Assembly: GCF_000266905.1 (NCBI RefSeq)
Contig: NC_018022.1
Location: 62,001 to 126,000 of the forward strand
Direction: 5' to 3'
Origin: Mycolicibacterium chubuense NBB4
Lineage (GTDB): Bacteria > Actinomycetota > Actinomycetes > Mycobacteriales > Mycobacteriaceae
Length of the DNA: 64,000 nucleotides
The notes below the pieces were generated by a model, which was not told where the DNA came from, did no database searches, and saw nothing but the letters and a program-made list of their open reading frames with translations. Below, piece after piece: positions 18,102 to 26,946 of the stretch (position 1 is its first letter; the number at the start of each line of letters is the position of its first letter). Position numbers and translations under genes: made by a program.

Positions 18102-18774
18102 CAGTTCAACTCCGTTTCTCAGTGTGTTTGGGGAATTCTCGGTACAAACAAGGAGGGCCGGGGCTAATCCGTCACTGTGACGAGTTACCCGGGTCGGCAG
18201 GAATGTGGTCGATGCTCGATCCAGCCGATGTTAAGGATGTGCTCGTCGGGGAGGGCGCGAACGTCACGCGGTAGCCCCCACGTCATGAGGCCCGTCCGAG
18301 ATCGAGCCGTCGTCGTCGCTGTCAGCGTCCCGGAGAGCAACTGGTCCTTTGTCAGCATCATTGAAAGCGCCGAACACGACCATAGGCTTGCCGAAGGCCT
18401 CGTTGTGACTACGGTTGACACACCGTTGATTCGTAACTGCGACGTAATACACCGCCCAATCACGCTGCGCGCCAGGAGGGTTCGTACAGTCTCATGGATA
18501 ATCTCTATTATCCATGAGAAATCCCGCCGTTTTCATCTGATGAATCAGCCGGATGCTGCCACCTGTCGGTGCGACCGTCGCTTGTGTTCACCGAATGCTG
18601 CTGTTGATCAGCGACACTCGGATTGACGGCAGGGTGTGAGACGGGTGGGCCGTAGGACCGAGTCCGCCGGCGAGAATTTGCACGCTGATTGCCGAGGCTC
18701 CTACCTGCATCGAAGTGGCTTTGATGCATTGCATAATTCAATGTATCATCTGATGAGACAGCTGGGAGGGTGCG
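18102..18774. other. Intergenic region with stacked palindromes before the recombinase trio
   Basis: No credible gene; the 149-aa plus-strand frame is rich in Arg/Cys and lacks domain features. It contains the 13-bp-arm palindrome (18490-18519), two copies of TCATCTGATGA (18533-18543 and 18746-18756), and an imperfect inverted repeat GATGCATTG / CAATGTATC (18723-18731, 18739-18747). These precede the recombinase GTG at 18775 and may be recombinase or regulator binding sites. Confidence 0.5.
18490..18519. repeat. Perfect 13-bp inverted repeat with CTCT loop
   Basis: Arms TCTCATGGATAAT (18490-18502) and ATTATCCATGAGA (18507-18519) are exact complements around CTCT. It has no U-tract and is not directly after a gene, so a terminator is unlikely. 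A recombination core or operator for the tyrosine recombinase/HTH genes 255 bp downstream fits better. Its centre ATAATCTCTATTAT is repeated at the MazEF promoter (13229). Confidence 0.6.
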
Positions 18775-19884
18775 GTGCCGGTCGATAGAAGCGGTCGCGT
18801 GTACGTCGTCGGTGCGGTTCCGCTGCTCCACCCGGAGGCGCAGACGGTTGAGGAGATGCTCGAGGGGTGGCGCAATCAGCAACTGTGTCGCAACCTCGAT
18901 CACGAGACGATCGCCGGGCGGATCCGGATCGTGCAGCGGTTCGTGGAGGTGACCAACGAGTTCCCGTGGACGTGGACACCGGTGATGGCTGAGGAGTTCT
19001 TCAGTGATCTGCGCGCCATCCACCGGCGTAAGCAATCCACCATCCGCGGCTATCAAAACGCCTTGAAGTTGTTCTGTTCCTATGTCAGCCATCCCGACTA
19101 CGGCTGGGATCGGGTGTGCGAGCAGCGGTTCGGAACTCACCCGGCCCAAGTATTCTTCGAGTGGAACACCGCCACGCACGTGCAGGACAACGAACAGTCT
19201 CCCGAAAAACGCGCGTTCACCAAGGCGGAGCTGCAGGACTTCTTCGACCATGCCGACGACCAGGTCGCGCTGATCGCGGCATCGGGGCGCAAGGGCTGGC
19301 TGCCGGCCTACCGTGACGCAGTGATGTTCAAGATCGCTTACTCGTATGGGCTGCGGTTCAACGAATTACGGCACCTGCAGACCGTCGACTTCTCCCGCAA
19401 TCCCCGCGGCCGCGAGTTCGGCCGCTACGGCGTCGTGCAGATCCGGTACGGCAAGGCCAAGAAGGGATCCCCACCCAAACGACGCAGCGTGCTGACGGTC
19501 TTCGATTGGACGCCCGAGGTGATCGGCGACTGGCTCGCCCACGGTCAGCCCTACCTGGACGATGGAGTCGACCTGTTCCCCAGCGAGAGAGGCGCGCTGG
19601 TCGCTGAACGCACTCTGCTGCGTCGCTTCCGCCGCTACTGCGACGATGACCTGCAGCTGCCGGGCGGATTGGATCTGCACTCGTTGCGGCGCTCGTATGC
19701 CACCCACCTCATCGAAGACGGCTGGGACCCGAAATTCGTTCAAGACCAGCTGGGTCACGAACATGCCAGCACCACCTCGCTTTACACCTGTGTGTCCAGC
19801 GACTTTCGCACCCGCACGCTGCGTCGGGCACTGGATGCCACCATCAACGAGGCGTTGTCCTTCGGTGGTGAGGAGACCTCGTGA
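18775..19884 (+). CDS. Tyrosine recombinase/integrase (first gene of a trio)
   Basis: 369 residues, GTG start. The N-terminal SAM-like core-binding domain is at ~20-110. The catalytic domain carries the R of YGLRFNELR, the K of YGKAKKGSPPK, HSLRRSYATH (H-x-x-R), LGHEHASTTSLYT (final His and nucleophile Tyr). All six catalytic positions are present, so it should be active. The stop overlaps the HTH gene by 4 bp. Palindromes 20-290 bp upstream are candidate binding sites. Confidence 0.92.
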   Translation: MPVDRSGRVYVVGAVPLLHPEAQTVEEMLEGWRNQQLCRNLDHETIAGRIRIVQRFVEVTNEFPWTWTPVMAEEFFSDLRAIHRRKQSTIRGYQNALKLFCSYVSHPDYGWDRVCEQRFGTHPAQVFFEWNTATHVQDNEQSPEKRAFTKAELQDFFDHADDQVALIAASGRKGWLPAYRDAVMFKIAYSYGLRFNELRHLQTVDFSRNPRGREFGRYGVVQIRYGKAKKGSPPKRRSVLTVFDWTPEVIGDWLAHGQPYLDDGVDLFPSERGALVAERTLLRRFRRYCDDDLQLPGGLDLHSLRRSYATHLIEDGWDPKFVQDQLGHEHASTTSLYTCVSSDFRTRTLRRALDATINEALSFGGEETS

Positions 19885-20228
19885 AACGTCAAGTCGACTA
19901 CACCTGGCGGGTGGCTGAGCTGATGGCCGCGGCCGGCATGCACAACAGCACCGATCTCATCCCCCGCCTGGCCGAGCGCGGTATACAGCTCTCACGCCCA
20001 CAGGTCTATCGCGTGGTTTATCAACGCCCCGAACGGGTTTCGCTCCAGATGATGGCTGCCCTGTGCGATATCTTCGGCTGCGGAGTCGAGGACCTCGTCA
20101 CCGTCACTGCAACCGACGTCCGGCGGAAGAAAGCTGCAACAGTCGGGAAAGACTCCGCGCCAAACGTCGTCGAGATGAACAAATCCGTGCGGCCGCGACG
20201 TGCCCGCGTGCTCCGCGATGACGATTAA
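19881..20228 (+). CDS. Cro/C1-type HTH regulator (second gene of the trio)
   Basis: 115 residues, GTG start in the GTGA overlap. The HTH covers TWRVAELMAAAGMHNSTDLIPRLAERGIQLSRPQVYRVV followed by MMAALCDIFGCGVEDLV, the YozG-like HTH_26 pattern. The tail is basic. It lies between two recombinase-type genes and likely controls the element or acts as an accessory DNA-bending factor; both are inferred from position. Confidence 0.85.
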   Translation: MKRQVDYTWRVAELMAAAGMHNSTDLIPRLAERGIQLSRPQVYRVVYQRPERVSLQMMAALCDIFGCGVEDLVTVTATDVRRKKAATVGKDSAPNVVEMNKSVRPRRARVLRDDD

Positions 20229-21708
20229 CCCCAGCTCTCCATCGCGAAAACGCGGACGACCCCACGTCGAAGGAACACTGCGCTGCACCCGATGCGGAAG
20301 GATGTCCACCCAAAGCCGGACCCCGTCGTGGCCGGACGAGCAGCTCTGCAACAGCTGCTTCTACACCGCGATACGCACCCGAGGCATCTGCCCGATCTGC
20401 GGACACGACGGCGTGCTGCCCGGCCGCACCAACCACACCGATCCCCGGCCAATCTGCTTGTCCTGCGCAGGCATCCCCGATAACTACCGATGCGCAACCT
20501 GTCACACCGAAGGCCAGATCTACCGGCGCGGACGATGCGCCCGCTGCTCCCTGCGCGACGACCTGACTGCTCTGATGGTCGACGGTGCCGCAGAACCGGT
20601 GACCATGGGCACCGTCGTGGACATCCTCTGCAGGGTTGACCGACCCGAAAGCATCCTCTCCTGGAAACGCTCCCCCACAGTTCGGGCACTGCTGACCGGC
20701 TTGGCCTGTGGAAGCATCCCGCTCAGCCATGACGGTCTCGACGCGGTCGGCCAAGGCAGACAGGTCTCACATCTGCGCAGCCTGCTCGAGCACAACGGAC
20801 TGCTCCCGCGCCGCGATGAACGCTTTGCCCGTTTCCAATTCTGGCTAGCCGCCAAAATCGACACGATCTGCGAGCCGGCCGTTCGAGCCCCCGTCGAACA
20901 GTTCGCCACCTGGCATCATCTGCACCGCCTACGCCGAAACTCCACGCCTGGGCAAAACTCCCATGGCCCAACGCATTCGGCCAAACAAGAGATCACCGAG
21001 ACCATCAAGTTCCTTACCTGGCTACATGATACCCATCACCGCACCGCGGCCACCTGCCGCCAGCAAGACATCGACGAGTGGTTAGCCACCGGACCGACAA
21101 CCCGCACCAAGATCCGCACGTTCGTCGTGTGGACAAACAAGAGCAAGATCAACACTGCACTACACCTCGACGCCCCACAGCCCCGAAGCACTCGCGTGCT
21201 CACCCAAGACCAGCGACTGGCATGGATCAATGGACTCCTCACCGGCGACATCGAATCACTGCCCTACCGTGTCGCCGGCACACTGCTGCTGCTCTACGCC
21301 CAGCCCCTGATCAGAGTTGTCGCCCTGCCAACAGCGGCGATCGTCGTCGCGCCACACGAGACACGCATATCGCTTGGGGCTGAACCCGTCCCAGTACCTG
21401 AACCCTTCGCCGCCATGCTCCAACTCCACTTGGACAATCGGCCGAACCTTCGCACCGCTGGCGGCATGGCCACCAACCCATGGCTATTCCCCGGCCACCG
21501 TGCCGGCAAGCACCTCGATCCACACACCATGATGATGGCGATTCGCACTCTGGGCATCGACCTGCTCGGAGCGCGCAACTCCGCGCTGCAGAACCTCGTC
21601 GCCGAGATACCCCCTCCCGTGGTAGCAAAGCTCTTGGGCTACAGCCACAACTGCACCCTGCGACATGCCCAACTGGCGGCCCAAACATGGGCGCGCTACG
21701 TCACTTAG
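20218..21708 (+). CDS. Zinc-finger protein with recombinase-like C terminus (third gene of the trio)
   Basis: 496 residues from ATG 20218, overlapping the HTH gene by 11 bp. The N-terminal 120 residues hold about ten Cys in CxxC pairs (LRCTRCGR, LCNSC, ICPICGH, CLSC, CATC, CARC), several zinc knuckles. The C-terminal 300 residues resemble a tyrosine-recombinase fold (LLLLYAQPLIRVVAL, NPWLFPGHRAGKHLDP, VVAKLLGYSHNCTLRHAQLAAQTWARYV) with the Arg, His and terminal Tyr partly recognisable but degenerate. Such genes follow tyrosine recombinases in actinobacterial elements. Structural partner rather than catalyst is likely. Confidence 0.75.
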   Translation: MTINPSSPSRKRGRPHVEGTLRCTRCGRMSTQSRTPSWPDEQLCNSCFYTAIRTRGICPICGHDGVLPGRTNHTDPRPICLSCAGIPDNYRCATCHTEGQIYRRGRCARCSLRDDLTALMVDGAAEPVTMGTVVDILCRVDRPESILSWKRSPTVRALLTGLACGSIPLSHDGLDAVGQGRQVSHLRSLLEHNGLLPRRDERFARFQFWLAAKIDTICEPAVRAPVEQFATWHHLHRLRRNSTPGQNSHGPTHSAKQEITETIKFLTWLHDTHHRTAATCRQQDIDEWLATGPTTRTKIRTFVVWTNKSKINTALHLDAPQPRSTRVLTQDQRLAWINGLLTGDIESLPYRVAGTLLLLYAQPLIRVVALPTAAIVVAPHETRISLGAEPVPVPEPFAAMLQLHLDNRPNLRTAGGMATNPWLFPGHRAGKHLDPHTMMMAIRTLGIDLLGARNSALQNLVAEIPPPVVAKLLGYSHNCTLRHAQLAAQTWARYVT

Positions 21709-22067
21709 TGGACCCGAACTCATCTGGACCAAACACACTTACGACGAATACGGCCGAAACGAATACGGCGGTTTACCGGTAAAATCGCACCCCTGTCAGG
21801 CGACACCGCTCGCGCGACCAAGGCCCTAGGGGAACGGCATCATATTTGCCCTGTTCGACGAGATTGACACCTACCTAGCCAAGATGATCGCCCTCCGTTC
21901 TGCGCTGCTTCCAGGACGGGCTACTCGTCGCCTCACGCCTTCAATATCTGTATCTGAAGCATCTCGGGGTGAACGAAAACATCGGGCTGTCTCGGATACC
22001 TGACAATCCGATCGGTACTGCGCCGAGACCTGGAGTGTGCAGGTAGATCGTGGCGCCGTATCCCTTT
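21709..22067. other. Intergenic region; TTTACCGGTAAA palindrome
   Basis: No supported gene. It has a direct repeat ACGAATACGGC (about 21742-21752 and 21759-21769) and the perfect 12-bp palindrome TTTACCGGTAAA at 21772-21783, 64 bp after the trio. This could mark the right end of the recombinase element or a terminator-like signal; no matching copy was seen on the left. Confidence 0.45.
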
Positions 22068-23582
22068 TCAGAACCTCCGTGCGAGTACGGGCTTCGCCAT
22101 CGTTCGATCACATAGGTCAGCCGGCGAAATGTGCGTCGGCGACTCACCTCGTGCCAGCAATGGCGCGCCGTCGCCGATCGCGAAACGCGGTCGACCACAG
22201 TGCAAGCAGTCTGGTGACCTTGTTGGGCGGAGTTCGACGACGTCGTCCGTGAGAGGGTGGTATTCGACCCAATGGTCAGCTTCGACGGTCGGATCTACGA
22301 GGCCCCCAATCATCATGAGCCAGTCATCGACCGCTCGGGCTGCGGCGACCGCGTTGAGTGTGATCACGCTCGGGGCATGGATGTTCTCATCGTCGATATA
22401 GCGCTGCCGGCGGCGTTGGACTTCCCCTGCGGCTTCCTCGGCCAAGCGCCAGGCGGGGATCAGACCATTGCACTGCAGGCAACCGCTTCCAGGGTTGCTC
22501 AACCGGGACACTGAGAAAATGTCGGCCATCTGGCCGTCGATGACCGAAACCTTCGCGCCGACTTGAGTGTTGGGGATCAGGTATTGATGGCTGATCGAGT
22601 TGACCACCCGGCGGGCGAGCGCCGAGTCTGCGGCAAGGAAAATATGATCACAGTCGGTCAGCAGCGCGGCCACGTCGGCGTCGACGACCGAGCGCGCCAC
22701 CGCGGAGATCTGGACGGTACGAGAGGCCTGGCGAGCAACTCGCGCGGCGATCTTGACCTTTGGTGTTGCGATGCGAGCTCCGAGATCTCGCATCCATCGG
22801 GGTCGCGTGCCGGCCTGAAGCCAGGGCATTGCGTCGAGTCTGCGAGCACCGACGACCCTCGGAAGATTCGTGGTGTCGAGCCGGTCGGGGTCGATAAATA
22901 CCAGATGTCCTACCCCCAGCCGGGCGAGATATTCGGCGATGAGCGAGCCAGCCCCGCCGAGTCCGACGACGGCCACCTTTGACTGCGCAAGGAGCGCCTG
23001 GCCGCGGTCACCGAAGACGCGAGTTTGGCGGTCGTAGGTCAGATCTGCGAGCTGGGCCGGGATCGGCTCGGGGGTCAAGGTGAGCTGAGGTCGCCCCATC
23101 ACACGGAAGCAGGTGAGGGCGTGACGTTTTCCGCCGCTCGTCCAGATATCCCCGGCGACGGCGCTGTCGGCGAACACCAGCGCCCCTACCGGGACGCCCC
23201 CGTTGATGTCGAGTAGCGCTGGATAGCCGCGTTCGTGGGACGTCATGTCAGTGCGCGAGAAGGCTACTCGGTCGCGGCCCCCGTGATTGTGCACCGCGAG
23301 GTAGGCCAATCCTTGCTCTGCGCAGGCGTCGATGGCATCGGCGACGAACTCCGCGGTGAGCTTCCGGTAGCCGCGGGTTCCCTCGACATAGTCGATACCG
23401 TCTGCAGCCATCTGCACATCGCGCACCAGCAGTCTGGTGCCCTGCGCGCTTCGCGCGATACCGCACCGCAGTACGGCACCGTGCTCCTCACCATCGCCGC
23501 GAAACAGATGATCGCGCAGGGCATCCCACTGCTGCGCGGTGATGACCACTGACCATGGGTCGTTTACTGTTCGTTGAGCCAT
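22068..23582 (-). CDS. E1-like ubiquitin-activating protein with N-terminal JAB protease domain
   Basis: 504 residues, two domains. Residues ~10-170 form a JAB/MPN metalloprotease domain with the JAMM residues HNHGGRDRVAFSRTD (H-x-H...S-x-x-D). Residues ~190-430 form a ThiF/E1 Rossmann domain: VAVVGLGGAGSLIAEYLARLGVG for ATP and the FIDPDRLDTTNL acidic strand, with CxxC pairs (GCLQC, DCLHC) for zinc. It should adenylate a ubiquitin-like protein and process its conjugates or precursor. The start overlaps the E2-like gene by 19 bp in an operon with the multi-ubiquitin gene. Confidence 0.88.
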   Translation of the reverse strand: MAQRTVNDPWSVVITAQQWDALRDHLFRGDGEEHGAVLRCGIARSAQGTRLLVRDVQMAADGIDYVEGTRGYRKLTAEFVADAIDACAEQGLAYLAVHNHGGRDRVAFSRTDMTSHERGYPALLDINGGVPVGALVFADSAVAGDIWTSGGKRHALTCFRVMGRPQLTLTPEPIPAQLADLTYDRQTRVFGDRGQALLAQSKVAVVGLGGAGSLIAEYLARLGVGHLVFIDPDRLDTTNLPRVVGARRLDAMPWLQAGTRPRWMRDLGARIATPKVKIAARVARQASRTVQISAVARSVVDADVAALLTDCDHIFLAADSALARRVVNSISHQYLIPNTQVGAKVSVIDGQMADIFSVSRLSNPGSGCLQCNGLIPAWRLAEEAAGEVQRRRQRYIDDENIHAPSVITLNAVAAARAVDDWLMMIGGLVDPTVEADHWVEYHPLTDDVVELRPTRSPDCLHCGRPRFAIGDGAPLLARGESPTHISPADLCDRTMAKPVLARRF

Positions 23583-23965
23583 TTGAGCACCTTCAGAACT
23601 TTAGTCGTGGCCGTGTCGACTGCAGGGTTGAGTCGATTGCTTTTCCGCGACAGCTGCATTCCCGGCTTCCCGGCCGGCCCCCACTTCGTTGGCGAGAACC
23701 CCTCACCGAGGCCTGCGCCGTCCGTCCGGTTCAAGTCGGGTCGCACGAAATGCGGATAGACGTCGGCCTCTGGGTAGGCGAACGTGATGAGAAAGGCGAT
23801 CCAGGAGCTGTCCTGCGAGTAGGTGGAGCTGAGCGGGACCGCGTCGATGGTCACCCACGCGCCACCGTCACCGGTGGCGGTGACGGTGACGGTGGATTCG
23901 GCGAAGGTTTCCTGGATCTCTTGTATCGCCCCGGTGATGGCCGCACTGACCGGTGTGGCCGTCAC
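23564..23965 (-). CDS. Prokaryotic E2-like protein, no cysteine
   Basis: 133 residues from a GTG in the GTGA overlap with the ubiquitin-like gene. Its pattern, a beta-meander followed by AYPEADVYPHFVRPDLNR and PGMQLSRKSNR with a C-terminal helix KVLKVLKWLNEQ, matches prokaryotic E2-type proteins encoded next to multi-ubiquitin and E1/JAB genes. The whole protein contains no cysteine, so a canonical E2 thioester is impossible. It may be a scaffold, or transfer may occur straight from E1. Confidence 0.75.
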   Translation of the reverse strand: MTATPVSAAITGAIQEIQETFAESTVTVTATGDGGAWVTIDAVPLSSTYSQDSSWIAFLITFAYPEADVYPHFVRPDLNRTDGAGLGEGFSPTKWGPAGKPGMQLSRKSNRLNPAVDTATTKVLKVLKWLNEQ

Positions 23966-24606
23966 GAGTTGTCATCCCCGTCGACGGCGCGGAACTCGTC
24001 GTCGTTGTGGACCCGGATCCGCTCGTCGTCGCCGATCGGCTCGAACTTCGCGCCGGTCTTACGGGACACCAGGAAGTCCAGCTGGATCGGCACGCCCTGG
24101 GCGATGGCGGCCTCCTTTACCGACAGGCCGGTCTGCCGAGCGCCGTGAAGGGTTACGGTGTGCTTTCGGTTGACGATGACGCGCAGTTCCTTCTTCGGGA
24201 GTGCCTTGGTGAAGAAGCGGTCCCCGTCAGCGATGTGGACGACCTCGCCCTCCTTGATCGGATCATCGAGGTCGTCGGGAATGTCCTTCCAGATGCCGTA
24301 ATCGTCGGGTACCGGCGGAGTGGGCACGTCGCGCAGCTGGGTTTCGGTGAGCACGCCAGTGCGCACCTGGTAGGGCACCTTGTCGATATAGATGGTGCGC
24401 GGGCGGTCGGTGTAGAAGCGCATGTTGTGCTCGATGGCCACGGTCTCGGTCGGGGCGATCGGCTCGTCTTGCGCGTCGGCGATGTCGAGCCACACATTGT
24501 CGGCAGCCGGTGAGACGAGCGCGGCGAGCTGTGCGCCGGTGACTCGCTGCTTGACCGTGATCGGATCACCGTCGATATAGATCTTGATGTTGTCCTGGGG
24601 CGCCAC
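23962..24606 (-). CDS. Multi-ubiquitin (tandem beta-grasp) protein
   Basis: 214 residues built of three related beta-grasp units, about residues 5-70, 71-145 and 146-210. Each opens with a strand of the type I-x-I-x-I/V (IKIYIDGDPITV, RTIYIDKVPYQV, LRVIVNRKHTV), then a helix with T-x-x-QL or SVKEAA, and ends with V..I-x-D...F. This is the Multi-ubiq family. The C terminus is AVDGDDNS with no Gly-Gly, so unless processed upstream of the end it cannot be conjugated in the usual way. First gene of the E2/E1-JAB operon. Confidence 0.85.
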   Translation of the reverse strand: MAPQDNIKIYIDGDPITVKQRVTGAQLAALVSPAADNVWLDIADAQDEPIAPTETVAIEHNMRFYTDRPRTIYIDKVPYQVRTGVLTETQLRDVPTPPVPDDYGIWKDIPDDLDDPIKEGEVVHIADGDRFFTKALPKKELRVIVNRKHTVTLHGARQTGLSVKEAAIAQGVPIQLDFLVSRKTGAKFEPIGDDERIRVHNDDEFRAVDGDDNS

Positions 24607-24716
24607 GGGGGTGCTCCTTCCACTGTTTCCTCAATGCAGGCGTTCGCCTGCTCAACAGCAAGAGACGGGACAACGTCGGAATCGTCCAGAACACCGCCTG
24701 CTTGATATTGCTGTCG

Positions 24717-25753
24717 TCAGCCCGCGCAGTCCCGGCACACCAAGGCGCCGGTGTCGAATTGGCTGGAGTGCTTGTGCAGAAAGCATTGCGTGCAGGTCTT
24801 GTCGACGCGGGCGGTGCAGCCGCAATGACCTGACGGGCAGCGAGGTTGCTCGCAGCGGCCGCAGACACCCTCTGCGACAAACTCCTGGTGGCAGTGTTCA
24901 CATTCTTCCCAGGCGGCGGGAGCCTGGTCGGCCGTGTAATCCCGGGGCGGTGAAAACGTCAACCACGGCGCCCGGAGGTAGACCATCGTCAGGAACAGTC
25001 GATCTCCCGCCCACGGGGCTTGGCCGTTGAGCAGGTCGGAAGTGTGGTGGCCACTGCGGTACGAGATCTGCGCGTCGGTTCGCGTGACCAACCGATCCCC
25101 TGCTTCGGCACGCATCGCGGCCTGGACGAGCGGGTTTGCGGACTGATCGCTACCGCGTGCCGGCGGAAATAGTCCGCCGCGTGCGGCGGCGAAGCTGACG
25201 ATGCCATCGCTGCCGAGCACGGCGACTACGCCAGGTGATGAGAGTCGTCCGACAGGCGGACGCAGATCGCCGCCCGGGAGGCATTGGAGGCTGCGAATAG
25301 ACCGCTCGCTGTGCTGGCCGTGGGCCCATGGCCATGGATGTGCGCATCGACGAGGTCGTCAGGAAGCAGCATCAGCGCGGCAAACGCGTCGCAGCTCGCA
25401 TCCTCGAAAGCCTCGGGTTCGCGGTGCTCGACGATTGCAGTGCCGAGGGTGATGTCGGTCTTTTGAATGTGATGGCCGAGTTCGTGTAGCAGCGTGAACT
25501 GCTGGCGGCGCCAGGACATGGACTGCGTCACAATCAACGTCGGCGGATCCCATCGATACCCACCAGCTACTGAGCAGCCCAGTTGAGAATCGTGAGGCAC
25601 GAACTCTGGCACGCGCAGTACCGTGAGATCGTCTCGACCTTCCAGCGCCGCAAATGCATCGCACGTCAGATCATCTCGACTACCGCCCCGCGCTTCCCAC
25701 GTGCGCACCATCGCGTCGACCTGGGCGGGCACGGCGTCGAATGTGCGCGGCAC
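24717..25753 (-). pseudogene. ImmA/IrrE-family metallopeptidase, split by a frameshift
   Basis: From GTG 25753, the first 175 residues are an ImmA/IrrE peptidase with the zinc motif HELGHH and downstream Glu/Asp (EAFEDASCDAFAALMLLP). The frame stops at 25226 just after CVRLSDDS. Two bases out of phase, the sequence continues at once (VAVLGSDGIVSFAAARGGLFPPARGSDQSANPLV) to a zinc-rich tail (CEHCHQEF, CGRCEQPRC, CTQCF, CRDC) ending at 24717. Intact relatives carry both parts in one chain, so this is a broken gene, a sequencing slip, or a recoding site. IrrE-type peptidases cleave HTH repressors. Confidence 0.7.
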
Positions 25754-25756
25754 TGC

Positions 25757-26662
25757 CTAACGTCCTTCTGCTGCGACGATCGCTTCCAGACGTTGCCGCC
25801 AGTGTTGCTGTCCTTGGCCGGTTTCTCGCGCGGCAAGCTGGTAAGCCTCGTAGCCAAGCTGTGTACGTGCTAAATCTTCGTCGCCACCGGCCGCGCGCCG
25901 GCGAATCTGCTCCCGCCAGCGAGGTTCTTGCAGTTCACGCGCCAGGTCGCTCGGGAGTGGTGCGACAGCTGCAAGGATGTCATCGACAGCGAGATCCGCC
26001 GCAGTAGCGAGCCGTTCTGCTTCGTCGCGTGTCAGCGGTTCCTTGCCTATGCGAATCGCCATGGCACGAGCTTGTGGAACGTTCAAAGCGTCCACGATGA
26101 TCGGTAACGCAATGTCGAGTGGTGCAACCATTTTCGCCGCTTCACTCAGGGTAAGTCCGGGCGCGTTCTGAAGGACCTCCAAAGCATCGAAAAGCTCGTC
26201 GATCGCCATGGCGGCTCCTGACCCGAGCGGAGGATCGGCATGCCCCCGGCGCAGCCCATCTCCGGCGTCGCGATTCGTTGTTGCGCCGGTGATGATTTCG
26301 AGTAACGGCCGAGGAATTGACGCGATGATCGTGTCCAGGACTGCGAAAGGAATCTCGGCGGCGGCGTCCGGCCAAATCGCAATAGGACCGTATAGCGGGC
26401 TGGCGTCGGCTTCCACGACCACGGTCGACTTGTTCTCAACTCCCGTCTCCAGGGTCACCGGAACAGCGCGGGCTCGCGCAAGGGAGTCATCAACACCCAC
26501 AATTAGCAGCACTGCAGTCGCTTCGCGCCAGTATGCCTGACGTACTTGACCGGCTGAAACATCGTCCGTCGGACCGGCGCTGCGAAGAAGCCCACCGCGT
26601 TTCGGACCGATTGGAGCACGTCGGGCGAGTTCGAACCAGCGCTCAGATGACTCAGTTGGCAT
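25757..26662 (-). CDS. Hypothetical protein preceding the IrrE gene, possible HTH domains
   Basis: 301 residues. The N-terminal half is alpha/beta (VLLIVGVDDSLARARAVPVTLE, VVVEADASPLYGPIAIWPD); the second half is helical with repeated HTH-like segments (LTLSEAAKMVAPLDIALPIIVDALNVPQARAMAI and LTRDEAERLATAADLAVDDILAAV). It ends 3 bp before the IrrE start, so the pair are probably regulator and peptidase. Its own start overlaps the stop of the small HTH gene upstream by 11 bp. Confidence 0.6.
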   Translation of the reverse strand: MPTESSERWFELARRAPIGPKRGGLLRSAGPTDDVSAGQVRQAYWREATAVLLIVGVDDSLARARAVPVTLETGVENKSTVVVEADASPLYGPIAIWPDAAAEIPFAVLDTIIASIPRPLLEIITGATTNRDAGDGLRRGHADPPLGSGAAMAIDELFDALEVLQNAPGLTLSEAAKMVAPLDIALPIIVDALNVPQARAMAIRIGKEPLTRDEAERLATAADLAVDDILAAVAPLPSDLARELQEPRWREQIRRRAAGGDEDLARTQLGYEAYQLAARETGQGQQHWRQRLEAIVAAEGR

Positions 26663-26872
26663 TCGAACCCTCCATACTCATGTCCTCTAGTGACGGGACA
26701 ACGGCTGCATCGTCCAGCACCAGGCCGATTAGAGCCGCGACGACCTCGCGGCCGCGTTCGGCGTCGCCGGCCATCTCGGTCAGACGCGCGCGAAGCTTGG
26801 CGATCAGGCTGTAGGCACTGCTGCGTCCCACACCAAGTTCGTCCGCGAGCCCCCATGGGTCGACATGCTCAC
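26652..26872 (-). pseudogene. Small HTH protein, 5' end lost
   Basis: In the frame stopping at 26652 a clear HTH is read: HVDPWGLADELGVGRSSAYSLIAKLRARLTEMAGD, then an acidic tail ending EGSNAN. There is a stop codon just upstream in frame (near 26880) and no ATG/GTG before the HTH; the first GTG (26831) falls inside the recognition helix. The 5' ~25 codons seem replaced at a junction at about 26875. The stop overlaps the next gene, typical of an operon head. Confidence 0.6.
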
Positions 26873-26946
26873 CACAGGGTTATAAACCGAAGGCACTCGC
26901 AACCACGTTTCTCGCGCTCGTCACCGTGGCCGCTCTGACCTCTTCT

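Noticed and set aside
18177..18626. 149-aa plus-strand frame before the recombinase
   Set aside because: No domain, odd composition, and it covers the palindromes; more likely non-coding.
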